Below, piece after piece: positions 1 to 8,174 of a stretch of 64,000 nucleotides of DNA. How positions within the stretch are numbered: the first letter of the stretch is position 1; the number at the start of each line of letters is the position of its first letter. The stretch is from NCBI GenBank assembly GCA_038198775.1, contig JBBPZV010000006.1, positions 226,753 through 290,752 on the forward strand, read 5' to 3'. The notes under the pieces were generated by a model, which was not told the origin of the DNA, searched no databases, and was given only the letters and a program-made list of their open reading frames with translations. Position numbers and translations under genes: made by a program. This DNA comes from JACCYJ01 sp038198775. Its GTDB lineage: Bacteria > Actinomycetota > Actinomycetes > Propionibacteriales > Nocardioidaceae.

Positions 1-461
1 TACGCGGCACCGGACACGATGCAGATGCCGAGCTCGGCGGCCTCGGCCGCTAGGTCACCCGCGGTCTGGCTGCCGTACGTCGTCGAGGCGCGAGAGCCGA
101 CGATGGCGACGGAGCGGTGCACCACGGCGGCCAGCGAGCCCGGCCCGCGGACCCACAACCCGAGCGGTGCTCCTCCGCGCTGCTGGAGCTCACCCACTTC
201 GGCGAGGTCGGCGAGACCAGGGGGCCACTCCGGCTCGCCGGGGCAGATCCAGCGCTGTCCCGTCTCCGGTGCCGCGGCGAGCAGCACCCGGGCGGCCGAC
301 CTCGCCGCCTCCGGGTCACCGCGCCGCCGCCAGCTAGCCAGCACCGCCTCGGGGTCTGCGACCTCGACGTCCCGGGCAAGATCTGGATCGCCCGGCTCGA
401 CCAGCAGGGAGAGCGCCAACCGCGTGACTCGGTCCCCGGTCGGCGCGAGCGACCCGGTCAT
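1..461 (-). CDS. dprA: DNA processing protein DprA (Smf), N-terminal part, cut by window edge
   Basis: DprA protects incoming single-stranded DNA and loads RecA during transformation; its role in actinomycetes is less certain. About 153 codons are visible before the left edge. They hold an N-terminal helical extension and then the start of the Rossmann-like DprA domain, with VGSRASTTYG at residues 121-130 followed by GICIVSGAA. The ATG at 461 shares a base with the comM stop (TGATG), so the two genes are translationally coupled, which is standard actinobacterial order. The rest of the gene lies outside the window, so its integrity cannot be judged. Confidence 0.9.
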   Translation of the reverse strand, partial: MTGSLAPTGDRVTRLALSLLVEPGDPDLARDVEVADPEAVLASWRRRGDPEAARSAARVLLAAAPETGQRWICPGEPEWPPGLADLAEVGELQQRGGAPLGLWVRGPGSLAAVVHRSVAIVGSRASTTYGSQTAGDLAAEAAELGICIVSGAA

Positions 462-2050
462 CAGGCCACTCCCAGGGCGGGGTTGTCGGTCGGCCACCGG
501 TGGGGCAGCGGATCGGATATGCGCAGCGCGTACGCCGTTTGGACCTGCGGCAACAGCGGTCGCGGCTCGCCGAAGAGGTCCGCCACGGTCCAGGCCAGGC
601 GCAGCACCCGGTCGACGCCACGGGCGCTGATCCGCCGAGCGGTGAGCTGCTGCTCGAGCCACCCGGCGGCGGCCGGGTGCACCGGCCACCTGGAGCGGAG
701 CACCGGCCCTGGGACTTCCCGGTTCAGCCGCCAAGGAGTACCCGCGTAGCGCTGGCGCTGGCACGCCCGTGCCGCCGCCACCCGTTGCGCGACCGCGGCG
801 CCGGCCTCGCGCGGGCCGGGGTCCAACAGCTCGTGCCGCCGCACCGGGTCGACCCGGCAGTAGACGTCGATCCGGTCCCGGATCGGCCCGGACACCCGCT
901 GCCGGTAGCGGCGCTTCGCCGTGGGCGTGCAGTCGCAAGGGGCCTCACCGTCGTGCAGCCGCCCGCACGGGCAAGGGTTCGCAGCCAGCACCAGCGTGAA
1001 CCGGGCGGGGTAGGTTGCGGTTCGTTCGGCGCGTCCGATCAGGATCGACCCGCTCTCAAGTGGCTGCCGCAGCGCCTCCAGCACGGGGGCGGCGAACTCC
1101 GGCGCCTCGTCGAGGAACAGCACCCCGTGGTGCGCCAGCGACATCGCGCCGGGCCGGATGACCCGGCTGCCGCCCCCGACGATGGCCGCGACGCTCGCGG
1201 TGTGGTGGGGGTCGAGGAACGGGGGCCGGCTGACCAGCGGAACCTCCGCTGCCAGCACTCCGGCCACGGAGTGCACGGCGCTCACCTCCAGCGACTCGTC
1301 GGGATCGAGGTCCGGCAGCAGGCTCGGCAGCCGCTCGGCCAGCATGGTCTTGCCGGCTCCTGGAGGCCCCTCGAGAAACACGTGGTGGCCACCGGCCGCC
1401 GCGACCTCGATGCTGCGGCGAGCCGCCGTCTGACCGTGGACGTCGGCCAGGTCCAGACCGCACAACCGGTCCGCGGTCGGTGCGGGGACCTGTTCGGTGG
1501 GCGGCAGCGGTGGCACCGGTGGGTCGTCGGGCGGGTCCTCGCCGCGCAGCAACGCCACCGCGTGGCCCAGGGAGCGGACCGGGACCACCGTGATGCCCGA
1601 GACCAGGCCGGCCTCGCCGGCGTTGACCTCCGGGACCATGACGCGGCGACAACCGGCCTGCAGCGCCGCCAGCGCTGCCGGCAGCACCCCCGGGACCGCC
1701 CGCAGCCGGCCGTCCAGGGCCAGCTCGCCGAGCAGCACCGCCTCCGCTATCGGGGCGGTGGGCACGGCACCGGCCGCGGCGAGCACGGCCAAGGCGATGG
1801 CCAGGTCGTACTGTGCTCCAGCTTTGGGCAGCGACGCCGGGGACAGCGCCACCGTGACCCGTCGATTGGGCCAGCTGTGGCCGGAGTTGATGACCGCCGC
1901 CCGGCACCGGTCACGAGACTCGTTCAACGACGCGTCCGGAAGGCCGACGAGGATGACCTTGGGCAGGCCGGAACCGATATCGGCCTCCACCTCCACGAGG
2001 TGGCCCCGCACGCCCTCCAGCGTGACAGCGCGGGTGCGACCGACCGCCAC
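461..2050 (-). CDS. comM: YifB/ComM-family Mg-chelatase-like AAA+ ATPase
   Basis: 529 codons, full length for the family. The N-terminal ChlI-like domain carries the IGSGLPKVILVGLPD segment around residues 25-39. An AAA+ core follows, with Walker A GPPGAGKTM near residue 228, Walker B LFLDEAPEF near 310 and the C-terminal Mg_chelatase_C region. In Proteobacteria ComM is a hexameric helicase that promotes branch migration during transformation; that role is inferred here. It sits between yraN and dprA and overlaps dprA by one base, giving a yraN-comM-dprA unit. Confidence 0.93.
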   Translation of the reverse strand: MAVGRTRAVTLEGVRGHLVEVEADIGSGLPKVILVGLPDASLNESRDRCRAAVINSGHSWPNRRVTVALSPASLPKAGAQYDLAIALAVLAAAGAVPTAPIAEAVLLGELALDGRLRAVPGVLPAALAALQAGCRRVMVPEVNAGEAGLVSGITVVPVRSLGHAVALLRGEDPPDDPPVPPLPPTEQVPAPTADRLCGLDLADVHGQTAARRSIEVAAAGGHHVFLEGPPGAGKTMLAERLPSLLPDLDPDESLEVSAVHSVAGVLAAEVPLVSRPPFLDPHHTASVAAIVGGGSRVIRPGAMSLAHHGVLFLDEAPEFAAPVLEALRQPLESGSILIGRAERTATYPARFTLVLAANPCPCGRLHDGEAPCDCTPTAKRRYRQRVSGPIRDRIDVYCRVDPVRRHELLDPGPREAGAAVAQRVAAARACQRQRYAGTPWRLNREVPGPVLRSRWPVHPAAAGWLEQQLTARRISARGVDRVLRLAWTVADLFGEPRPLLPQVQTAYALRISDPLPHRWPTDNPALGVA

Positions 2051-2419
2051 TCAGGCCACCGCCTCGAGGTGGTCGACCTGCGGCGCCCCACGGTGCGGAA
2101 CGAGGATGCCGATCACGTCGATGCGCACCTCGTCGGCACCGACCGGGTGGTCGGCGAGCCAACGGGCCGCTAGCCGTCGCAGCCGGGCCGCCTTGCGGGG
2201 GGTCACTGCCTCGGCCGGGGTGCCGAACAGCTCGGTCGCACGCGCCTTGACCTCGACGACGACCAACGTGCCGCCCTGACGCGCGATGACGTCGATCTCG
2301 CCGAGCTCGCAGCGCCAGTTGCGCTCCACCACCTCCAGCCCGTCGGCGAGCAGGTGGCGGACCGCCAGGTCCTCACCGAACCGTCCCAGCGCGTTGCGGG
2401 CCTGTGCCGTCACCGCCAC
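2051..2419 (-). CDS. yraN: YraN/UPF0102 family endonuclease-like protein
   Basis: 122 aa from the GTG at 2419. This start is chosen because GGAGG lies 7 nt upstream; the frame is open to 2473 but the extra N-terminus is unlike the family. The restriction-endonuclease-like fold is visible: LGRFGEDLA near the N-terminus, then the core GEIDVIAR and VVVEVKAR, which hold the D and E-x-K metal-ligand pattern of this nuclease superfamily. The cellular substrate is unknown. It ends next to the comM start and is probably co-transcribed. Confidence 0.9.
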   Translation of the reverse strand: MAVTAQARNALGRFGEDLAVRHLLADGLEVVERNWRCELGEIDVIARQGGTLVVVEVKARATELFGTPAEAVTPRKAARLRRLAARWLADHPVGADEVRIDVIGILVPHRGAPQVDHLEAVA

Positions 2420-2500
2420 CTGACCACCTCCACCTGCAGGGTGGTCGCTGCGTACGGCCTCCGGGGACAGCAACCGCCCAGCTGTGGACGAAACCTCGGC

Positions 2501-2809
2501 TCAGTCCTTCGGTGGCTCGATCTCCTGGGGTGCCAGCTCCTCGACGTTGACGTCCTTGAACGTCAGCACCTTGACGAACTTGGCGAACCGGGCTGGGCGG
2601 TACATGTCCCAGACCCAGGCATCGGTCATCGAGACCTCGAAGTAGGCGTCGCCGCTCTCGGCCCTTACCTTCACCTCCACGGTGTTGCACAGGTAGAAGC
2701 GCCGGTCGGTCTCCACCACGTACTTGAAGATGCCGACGACGTCGCGGTACTCGCGATAGAGCTGCAGCTCCATCTCCGCCTCGTACTTCTCGAGGTCCTC
2801 AGCGCTCAT
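2501..2809 (-). CDS. DUF2469 domain protein
   Basis: 102 aa from MSAEDLEKYEAEMEL, an acidic N-terminus typical of this short actinobacterial family. The body is a beta-rich segment (YVVETDRRFYLCNTVEV, AYFEVSMTDAWVWDMYRP) and the C-terminus is acidic (EELAPQEIEPPKD). Function is unknown; the family is nearly always next to rnhB. The ATG at 2809 lies 11 bases inside the 3' end of rnhB, which suggests coupled translation. I reject the longer open frame to 2914 because it only covers rnhB sequence. Confidence 0.88.
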   Translation of the reverse strand: MSAEDLEKYEAEMELQLYREYRDVVGIFKYVVETDRRFYLCNTVEVKVRAESGDAYFEVSMTDAWVWDMYRPARFAKFVKVLTFKDVNVEELAPQEIEPPKD

Positions 2810-3479
2810 GGACAACCACCCTCCCAGGCCCCGAAGTGGCCGCGCGAACGTTGGAGAACCGCCACCTGTGCTCCGGGCATGGCCCGTGCCGGGCCAGCGC
2901 ATCGTCGTGCTCACGGGTGCAGTAGCCCTTGTGGGTGGCGAAGTCGTAGACCGGGTACCGCTCGTGCAGCGCCACCATGATCGCGTCGCGCGTCACCTTG
3001 GCAACCACCGATGCGGCGGCGATGGAGGCCGTCACCCGGTCGCCTTTCCACATCGCCAGCCCCGGGACGCCCAACCCGTCGACGGGGAAGCCGTCGGTGA
3101 GCACGTACGCCGGACGGGCCGCCAGCCGGGCCAGGGCGCAACGCAGGGCCTGGACATTGGCGACGTGCATGCCGAGCCGGTCGCACTCGGCAGCCGAGAC
3201 CGCGACCACCGACCACGCCAGCGCACGCCGCACTACCAGGCGGTAGCAGGCCTCGCGGCGCGCCGGGGTCAGCAGCTTGGAGTCGGCCAGCCCGCTGACG
3301 CGTCCGCCCTCGCCGTCGGGCAGCATCACCGCCGCGGCGACCAGCGGTCCCGCGCAGGCACCCCGTCCGGCCTCGTCCACGCCGGCGACCGGGGCAAGAC
3401 CGGCTCGTCCCAGTGCCCGCTCGTAGCCGTACAGGCCGGCGTCTCGACGTACGGTGGCGCTGCGGGGGGGGTCGGTCAT
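2799..3479 (-). CDS. rnhB: Ribonuclease HII
   Basis: 226 aa. RNase HII cleaves the RNA strand of RNA-DNA hybrids and removes misincorporated ribonucleotides. The signature GVDEAGRGACAGP (residues 33-45) supplies the first Asp-Glu metal pair. ADSKLLTPARRE and later YVLTDGFPVDG supply further active-site elements, and the family tail motif HRWRFSNV is present. It starts six bases after the second lepB and overlaps the DUF2469 gene at its 3' end, giving a lepB-lepB-rnhB-DUF2469 transcript. Confidence 0.95.
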   Translation of the reverse strand: MTDPPRSATVRRDAGLYGYERALGRAGLAPVAGVDEAGRGACAGPLVAAAVMLPDGEGGRVSGLADSKLLTPARREACYRLVVRRALAWSVVAVSAAECDRLGMHVANVQALRCALARLAARPAYVLTDGFPVDGLGVPGLAMWKGDRVTASIAAASVVAKVTRDAIMVALHERYPVYDFATHKGYCTREHDDALARHGPCPEHRWRFSNVRAATSGPGRVVVHER

Positions 3480-3485
3480 CGGCGT

Positions 3486-4301
3486 TCAGCAGTGGGGGCG
3501 GCGGATCACCGCCGGCCCGCCCGGTGCCGGCGGTGCGGGCGGAACGGTGGTGAATGTGGCGGGAACAGGCAGCCGGTGCACCTGCCACAGCGGCCAGCCG
3601 ACCGCGACAGCACGGCCGGTGACCAGATCGAGCGGCACGAATCCGGTGCCGTCGACGACGTGGCAGCGGGAGTCCCCGGAGTTGCTGCGGTGGTCTCCCA
3701 TCACCCACATCGTGCCTGGTGGAACGACAACCTTGAAGTTGGTCTGGGACGGCGCGTCGCCCGAGAAAAGGTAGGAGGCCTCGTCCAGCGGCTGTCCGTT
3801 GACGCGGATCCGCCCCTGCCGGTCGCAACAGCCGACCGTGTCGCCGGGCAAACCGATGACCCGCTTGACCAGGTGCCCGGTCGAGGTGGAGGGCAGGATT
3901 CCCACGAACTGCAGGGCCCGCTCGAGCGGGTTCGGCTGGCTGGCCACCTGCTCGGCGGGGCTGATCCACCCGCCCGGGTCCTCGAAGACGACGATGTCGC
4001 CGCGCTGCACGTCCCCGAACTTCGCCACAATGATGCGCTGGTCGGGGTGGATCGTGTTCTCCATGGAACCGGTCGGCACCAAGAACGCCTGCACCACGAA
4101 CGCCCGCAGCAGCGCCGCGACCACCAGCGCGATGACCAGGACCAACCCGAACTCACGGGCGAGTCGAACGGGCCGGCTGCTGCGTACCGGCGCGGCTCGG
4201 CGTTGTGACGGCTCCGCGCGGTGCCGCGGCGGTGGCGGTGTGATGGTGCTGGAACGGGTCAGCACGGTGATGCCGCCGCGGGCGGCATGTGCTCGGCTCA
4301 C
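3486..4301 (-). CDS. lepB: Signal peptidase I (second of a tandem pair)
   Basis: 271 aa from a GTG that overlaps the upstream lepB stop (GTGA). It has a Pro/Arg-rich cytoplasmic N-terminus, a single membrane segment at about residues 51-73, then box B VPTGSMENT with the nucleophile Ser79. Box C is RGDIVVFEDPGGW and box D GHLVKRVIGLPGD with the general base Lys146. Box E MGDHRSNSGDSR is also visible. It cleaves signal peptides of secreted proteins at the outer face of the membrane. Tandem lepB genes next to rplS are common in actinomycetes. The longer frame to 4379 only covers lepB1. Confidence 0.93.
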   Translation of the reverse strand: MSRAHAARGGITVLTRSSTITPPPPRHRAEPSQRRAAPVRSSRPVRLAREFGLVLVIALVVAALLRAFVVQAFLVPTGSMENTIHPDQRIIVAKFGDVQRGDIVVFEDPGGWISPAEQVASQPNPLERALQFVGILPSTSTGHLVKRVIGLPGDTVGCCDRQGRIRVNGQPLDEASYLFSGDAPSQTNFKVVVPPGTMWVMGDHRSNSGDSRCHVVDGTGFVPLDLVTGRAVAVGWPLWQVHRLPVPATFTTVPPAPPAPGGPAVIRRPHC

Positions 4302-5092
4302 AACCCGGTGCCCCCGTTCAGGGCAGGGTTGTCGAAGACGGAGGGTCGGTCCAGGATCGTCCAGCGTGAGCCGGGCCACACGATCGCCCAGACCTTGCCG
4401 ACGACGTCGGTCACCGGCACGAACCCACCCCCAGGGGACCCCTGGTGCGCGCGCGAGTCACTGCTGAACGAGCGGTTGTCGCCCATCACCCACAACTCGT
4501 CGGAGGGCACCGTGACGTTGAAACGGGATTGGGAGGGGGAGACGCTCTTGGGCAGATAGTCCTCGTGCAGGGCCACCCCGTTGACGACGATGTCGCCTTG
4601 TTGGTCACAGCACCGCACGTGGTCGCCCCCGACTCCGATGACCCGTTTGACCAGGTGCCCACCGGTCGGGAACAAGCCAACTAGCTCGAGCATCCGCTGC
4701 ACGGCATTGTGCGGCTGCGCCTGTTCGGATCTGTTCAGCCACCCGCCGGGGTCGTTGAAGACGACGACGTCGCCGCGGTGCACGTCGCCGAACTCGTAGG
4801 AGACCTTCTGCACGAGGATGCGGTCGTTGACGTCGAGGGTCGGCTCCATCGAACCCGACGGGATGAAGAACGCCTGGACCAGGAAGGTCTTGACCAGCAC
4901 CGCGAGGACGAGCGCGGTCGCGAAGAGGACCAGCACCTCCTGCCACAACGGCAGCGGCTTGCGGCTGCGCCGGCGTCGACCCGCAGCCGTGGCACCACCG
5001 GCGGATGGAGGGGACCGCCTGGGAACCGGCGGCGTCGACGAACGCGGTGGCACCGATTCCGCACCGCGGCCGTCGTCGTCGATGCGGACCAC
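4298..5092 (-). CDS. lepB: Signal peptidase I (first of a tandem pair)
   Basis: 264 aa from GTG. An Arg/Ser-rich cytoplasmic region is followed by a membrane segment at about residues 50-73. Catalytic Ser81 lies in IPSGSMEPTL and Lys149 in GHLVKRVIGVGGD. RGDVVVFNDPGGW and MGDNRSFSSDSR are the conserved boxes C and E. It differs enough from its neighbour to be an old duplication. No strong Shine-Dalgarno is seen before the start. The rplS stop lies 41 bases upstream, so a shared transcript is likely. Confidence 0.93.
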   Translation of the reverse strand: MVRIDDDGRGAESVPPRSSTPPVPRRSPPSAGGATAAGRRRRSRKPLPLWQEVLVLFATALVLAVLVKTFLVQAFFIPSGSMEPTLDVNDRILVQKVSYEFGDVHRGDVVVFNDPGGWLNRSEQAQPHNAVQRMLELVGLFPTGGHLVKRVIGVGGDHVRCCDQQGDIVVNGVALHEDYLPKSVSPSQSRFNVTVPSDELWVMGDNRSFSSDSRAHQGSPGGGFVPVTDVVGKVWAIVWPGSRWTILDRPSVFDNPALNGGTGL

Positions 5093-5133
5093 CGGGCGAG
5101 CCTAACTCGCCTCGGTGGCCGACCCGGTGCGGC

Positions 5134-5478
5134 TCAGCGCTTCTCCTTGATCTTGGCGGCCTTGCCGCGAAGGTTGCGCAGGTAGTAGAGCTTCGCCCTC
5201 CGCACGTCGCCACGGGTGACGACCTCGACCCGGTCGATGATCGGAGTGTGCAGGGGGAACGTACGCTCCACGCCGACACCGAAGCTGATCTTGCGGACGG
5301 TGAAGGTCCGGCCGATGCCCGATCCCTGCAGTCGGATGCACACCCCCTGGAAGACCTGCACCCGCGAGCGGGTGCCCTCGACGACCCTGACGTGCACCCG
5401 AAGCGTGTCGCCGGCTCGGAACCCGGGGAGGTCGGTGCGGGCGGACTCCGCCGCGAGCGCATCGATGACGTTGGCCAT
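5134..5478 (-). CDS. rplS: 50S ribosomal protein L19 (bL19)
   Basis: 114 aa from MANVIDAL, chosen because GGAAAGAG precedes this ATG and bL19 proteins start here; the frame extends upstream to 5517 without support. L19 sits at the 30S-50S interface. Recognisable family segments are FRAGDTLRVHVRVVEG, QGVCIRLQGSG, TVRKISFGVGVERTFP and the tail YYLRNLRGKAAKIKEKR. A 155-bp gap separates it from trmD and probably contains its own promoter, though I could not fix a convincing -35/-10 pair. Confidence 0.96.
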   Translation of the reverse strand: MANVIDALAAESARTDLPGFRAGDTLRVHVRVVEGTRSRVQVFQGVCIRLQGSGIGRTFTVRKISFGVGVERTFPLHTPIIDRVEVVTRGDVRRAKLYYLRNLRGKAAKIKEKR

Positions 5479-5633
5479 GGTCGGTCTCTTTCCTCGTCGG
5501 TGCCACAGGTCACCCACGCACGGTGGCGGGCTGGTCGGCGTCGAACTCCGCGGTCCATCCCCTGCGGCAGAGGACCGGTGACCGGCATTGCGTCAAGGCT
5601 CGAGCGCCGACCTTCTAGTGTGCCACAGCGCGG

Positions 5634-6359
5634 CTACGGCGCGGGAACCGGTGGTGTAGCGGGGAGCAGGTCAGGTCGTACGTCGGCGGTCCGTCGCAGC
5701 GCCTGCTGCCGGCGCCAGCGGGCCACCTCGGCGTGGTGACCGGAGAGCAGCACCGGGGGCACGTCGAGGCCCCGCCATGACGCCGGACGGGTATAGACCG
5801 GCGCCTCGAGCAGACCGCCACCGGCACCGCTCGCATGCGACTCGTTGCTCAGGGAGTCGGGGTTGCCGACGAAACCCGGCAGCAACCGGGCCACGGCCTC
5901 GATGATGACCAGCGCGGCCGCCTCGCCGCCGTTGAGCACGTAGTCGCCGATCGACAGCTCGGCGACCGGCATCCGGGTCCGGGCGTGGTCGATCACGCGC
6001 TGGTCGATGCCCTCGTACCGCCCGCAACCGATCAGCAACCAAGGCCTGGCGGCCAGCTCCTCGGCGACCCGTTGCGTCAACACCCGGCCGGCCGGGGTGG
6101 GCACCACGAACACCGGGGGCTCCGACGTCGCCTGCGGCACCAGGGAGTCGAGCGCCTCCCCCCAAGGTCCGGGCCGCATCACCATCCCCGCGCCACCCCC
6201 GTACGGGGTGTCGTCGACGGTGCGGTGGCGGTCGTGGGTCCACTGCCGCAGGTCGTGGGTGGTGACGGTCAGCAGACCGGCCGCCTGTGCCCGGCCGGGC
6301 AGCGAGAGCCGAAGCGGCGCGAGGTACCCGGGAACCACCGTGACGACGTCGATGCGCAC
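5634..6359 (-). CDS. trmD: tRNA (guanine37-N1)-methyltransferase
   Basis: 241 aa. TrmD methylates G37 of tRNAs with AdoMet, preventing +1 frameshifting. The N-terminus IDVVTVVPGYL is typical. DDTPYGGGAGMVMRP (about 49-63) and the trefoil-knot motif SIGDYVLNGGEAA form the cofactor pocket. I use the GTG at 6359, which places VRIDVV at the N-terminus as in the family. A TTG at 6368 overlapping the rimM stop (TTGA) is an alternative, and neither has a clear ribosome-binding site. Order rimM-trmD-rplS is conserved. Confidence 0.95.
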   Translation of the reverse strand: MRIDVVTVVPGYLAPLRLSLPGRAQAAGLLTVTTHDLRQWTHDRHRTVDDTPYGGGAGMVMRPGPWGEALDSLVPQATSEPPVFVVPTPAGRVLTQRVAEELAARPWLLIGCGRYEGIDQRVIDHARTRMPVAELSIGDYVLNGGEAAALVIIEAVARLLPGFVGNPDSLSNESHASGAGGGLLEAPVYTRPASWRGLDVPPVLLSGHHAEVARWRRQQALRRTADVRPDLLPATPPVPAP

Positions 6360-6364
6360 GCCGG

Positions 6365-6886
6365 TCAACCGCCGATCGGGTCGGCGAGCAGGCCGGGGCG
6401 GTCGTCGACGGTGACCGTGCCGGTGTCGAGGTCGACCGACGGGACAAGAGCGGCCACGAACGGCACCATCACCTCACCACCCTCCCGCGCGACGACCAGC
6501 ACGTCCTGTCCCGGGGAATGCAGCACGCCGGCGACCCTCCCGACGAGGTCTCCGCCGGTCGTGCGGACCGCAAGTCCCACCAGCTGGTGGTCGTAGTACT
6601 CCTCGGGGTCGGCCGGTCTCCCGCGCCCGGACACCTCCGCCAGCAACAGCGCACCAGACAGCGCCTCGGCGGCGTTGCGGTCGCTGACCTCGGTGAAGCC
6701 GACGACCAGCCGGTCACCGTGTGCTCGCACGGCTCGAACGGTCAGCCGAGCGCTCCCGTCGACGTCGGGGCGCAGGCTCGCCCCGAGCGCGAACCGGAGC
6801 TCCGGTTCGTCGGTACGGGGCTCGACGTTGACCTCACCACGCAGCCCATGCGCTCGACCGACCCGCCCGATCACCACCTCGATCAT
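6365..6886 (-). CDS. rimM: Ribosome maturation factor RimM
   Basis: 173 aa from MIEVVIGRVGRAHG. RimM binds S19 and assists maturation of the 30S head. The N-terminal RimM domain holds IGRVGRAHGLRGEV, and the C-terminal PRC-barrel holds EYYDHQLVGLAVRT and the GQDVLVV / VMVPFVAALV strands. The frame is open to 6949, but that extension overlaps the KH-domain gene and is unlike the family. It lies between the KH-domain gene and trmD in the usual rpsP operon. Confidence 0.95.
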   Translation of the reverse strand: MIEVVIGRVGRAHGLRGEVNVEPRTDEPELRFALGASLRPDVDGSARLTVRAVRAHGDRLVVGFTEVSDRNAAEALSGALLLAEVSGRGRPADPEEYYDHQLVGLAVRTTGGDLVGRVAGVLHSPGQDVLVVAREGGEVMVPFVAALVPSVDLDTGTVTVDDRPGLLADPIGG

Positions 6887-6911
6887 CGCCCACGCTTCGC
6901 CCCCAGCCACC

Positions 6912-7151
6912 TCAGCGGCGGTCGACGTCGACGAAGTCGACTCGAGCACCCGACGGGCCGGCGAGAGCGTTGACCACGGTGCGGATAGCGGTGGCGGTCC
7001 GGCCCGCCCGGCCGATCACCTTCCCGAGGTCGTCGGGATGCACCCGCACCTCGAACAAGCGGCCGCGACGCAGGTCCCTCGTGCGTACGGAGACCTCGTC
7101 GGGGTTGTCGACGATCCCGCGGACCAGGTGTTCGAGCGCCTCGGCTACCAC
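6912..7151 (-). CDS. khpA: KH-domain RNA-binding protein (KhpA type)
   Basis: 79 aa, a single KH domain. The GxxG loop is in GKVIGRAGRTA (residues 43-53), followed by the helix AIRTVVNAL. KhpA-type proteins bind RNA and in Gram-positives pair with KhpB to influence cell elongation and sRNA stability; here that is inference from family. The GTG start is 5 bases downstream of the rpsP stop and the gene ends 25 bases before rimM, the conserved rpsP-khpA-rimM-trmD order. Confidence 0.92.
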   Translation of the reverse strand: MVAEALEHLVRGIVDNPDEVSVRTRDLRRGRLFEVRVHPDDLGKVIGRAGRTATAIRTVVNALAGPSGARVDFVDVDRR

Positions 7152-7156
7152 GCGAG

Positions 7157-7717
7157 TCAGCTTTGCTTGTCGGTCGTCTCAGCATCGACGGTGGCGACCT
7201 CGACCTGCTCCGCCGCGGCGGCGGCCCCGTCCGGCGTCTCGTCCGCGGGCGTGGCCTCTGGCGCCACCGGCTCGTCCGAGGGTGTGGCCTCGGGCGCCAC
7301 CGGCTCGGCAGCCGGGCTTCCGGGGTCCTTGCGCGGGCTACGGCGACGGGTGGTTACGGGCTCGGCCGTGCGCTCCCCGGACGACTCCTTGAGCGCCTCG
7401 TTGAACACCTCGCTGCGATCGCGACGGGCCTTCGGGACCAACAGCGGTGGCGGCGCCTGCTGGCCCTTGAACCGTTGCCAGTCGCCGCTCTTGCGCAGCA
7501 GGGCCAGCACGGGCTGGCTCGGTTGTGCGCCGACGCTCAGCCAGTACTGCGCCCGATCCGAGTCGACCTCGATCAGGGAGGGGTCAAGCTTGGGGTGGTA
7601 CTTGCCGATCTCCTCGATCACCCGCCCGTCTCGTCGGGTACGCGAGTCGGCCACGACGATGCGGTAGTACGGCTGGTGGATCTTGCCCATGCGCTTGAGG
7701 CGGATCTTGACGGCCAC
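7157..7717 (-). CDS. rpsP: 30S ribosomal protein S16 (bS16) with long acidic tail
   Basis: 186 aa from the GTG at 7717 (VAVKIRLKRMGKIHQPYYR), preceded by GAGGAG about 10 nt upstream. The first ~80 residues are the S16 core (RIVVADSRTRRDGRVIEEIG, YWLSVGAQPSQPV). From about residue 95 there is a low-complexity tail: basic around TTRRRSPRKD, then Ala/Pro/Glu-rich with a near-duplicated unit (EPVAPEATPSD, EPVAPEATPAD). Long disordered S16 tails are usual in actinobacteria. It heads the khpA-rimM-trmD unit. Confidence 0.95.
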   Translation of the reverse strand: MAVKIRLKRMGKIHQPYYRIVVADSRTRRDGRVIEEIGKYHPKLDPSLIEVDSDRAQYWLSVGAQPSQPVLALLRKSGDWQRFKGQQAPPPLLVPKARRDRSEVFNEALKESSGERTAEPVTTRRRSPRKDPGSPAAEPVAPEATPSDEPVAPEATPADETPDGAAAAAEQVEVATVDAETTDKQS

Positions 7718-8009
7718 GCGGCGATGTCTCCTCGTCAATGCTGGTGGTGAGGCCGAGCATCCCGGATCGGGGACCGGCAGTTCCGCCTCGTGGAACCACG
7801 TACGCCCGGCTGAGAGGTCCGTGCGCACGCGGGGTTCGACCCGCCATTGTGCCAGAGGTGCCCGCCCGCTCCAATTGCCAGCCGATGTCGTCGCCATCGC
7901 ATGCCAACTCGGCAAAGACGGTGGCGCGACGACGCGATCTGATCCGCGGAGCCTGTCGGCGTACCTCTTCCGGCTGCCGTACGGCGAACGGGTCTCACCG
8001 GAACCGCTC

Positions 8010-8174
8010 GTGGGCGGGGCTTTCTTCCCCTTCGACGGCGACCTCCGCCTGGTGAGGCTGGACGAGCCGATCGTGCCGGGCCCGGCCCGCCACGGCGAGC
8101 CCGGTGGCGGCGAATGCCTCCACTGTGCGAAGCCCGATGACCACGGTGAGGCGGTCGGTGCCGGCACCGGGTGA
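8010..8174 (+). pseudogene. Short ORF resembling the N-terminus of a HIT-family protein (possible remnant)
   Basis: A plus-strand frame from a GTG gives 54 aa containing FPFDGDLRLVRLDEP, a Pro-rich stretch and GGGECLHCAKPDD. From memory, this resembles the N-terminus of an actinobacterial HIT-like family (FPF-x-G-L-R ... GE-GG-x-C-x-x-C ... PDD). The downstream HIT domain is missing: after PDDHGEAVGAGTG there is a stop that abuts the convergent amidohydrolase stop. The upstream frame is open and also protein-like (LPADVVAIACQLG). It may be a truncated gene or a chance frame. The 292 bases from 7718 to 8009 otherwise hold only the rpsP upstream region. Confidence 0.3.

Noticed and set aside
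19..2279. Long plus-strand frames opposite comM and dprA
   Set aside because: They mirror strongly conserved minus-strand genes, are rich in Arg/Pro/Ala as expected of antisense high-GC frames, and have no family motif.
2810..2914. Longer start for the DUF2469 protein
   Set aside because: It overlaps rnhB coding sequence and the family begins at MSAEDLEKYE.
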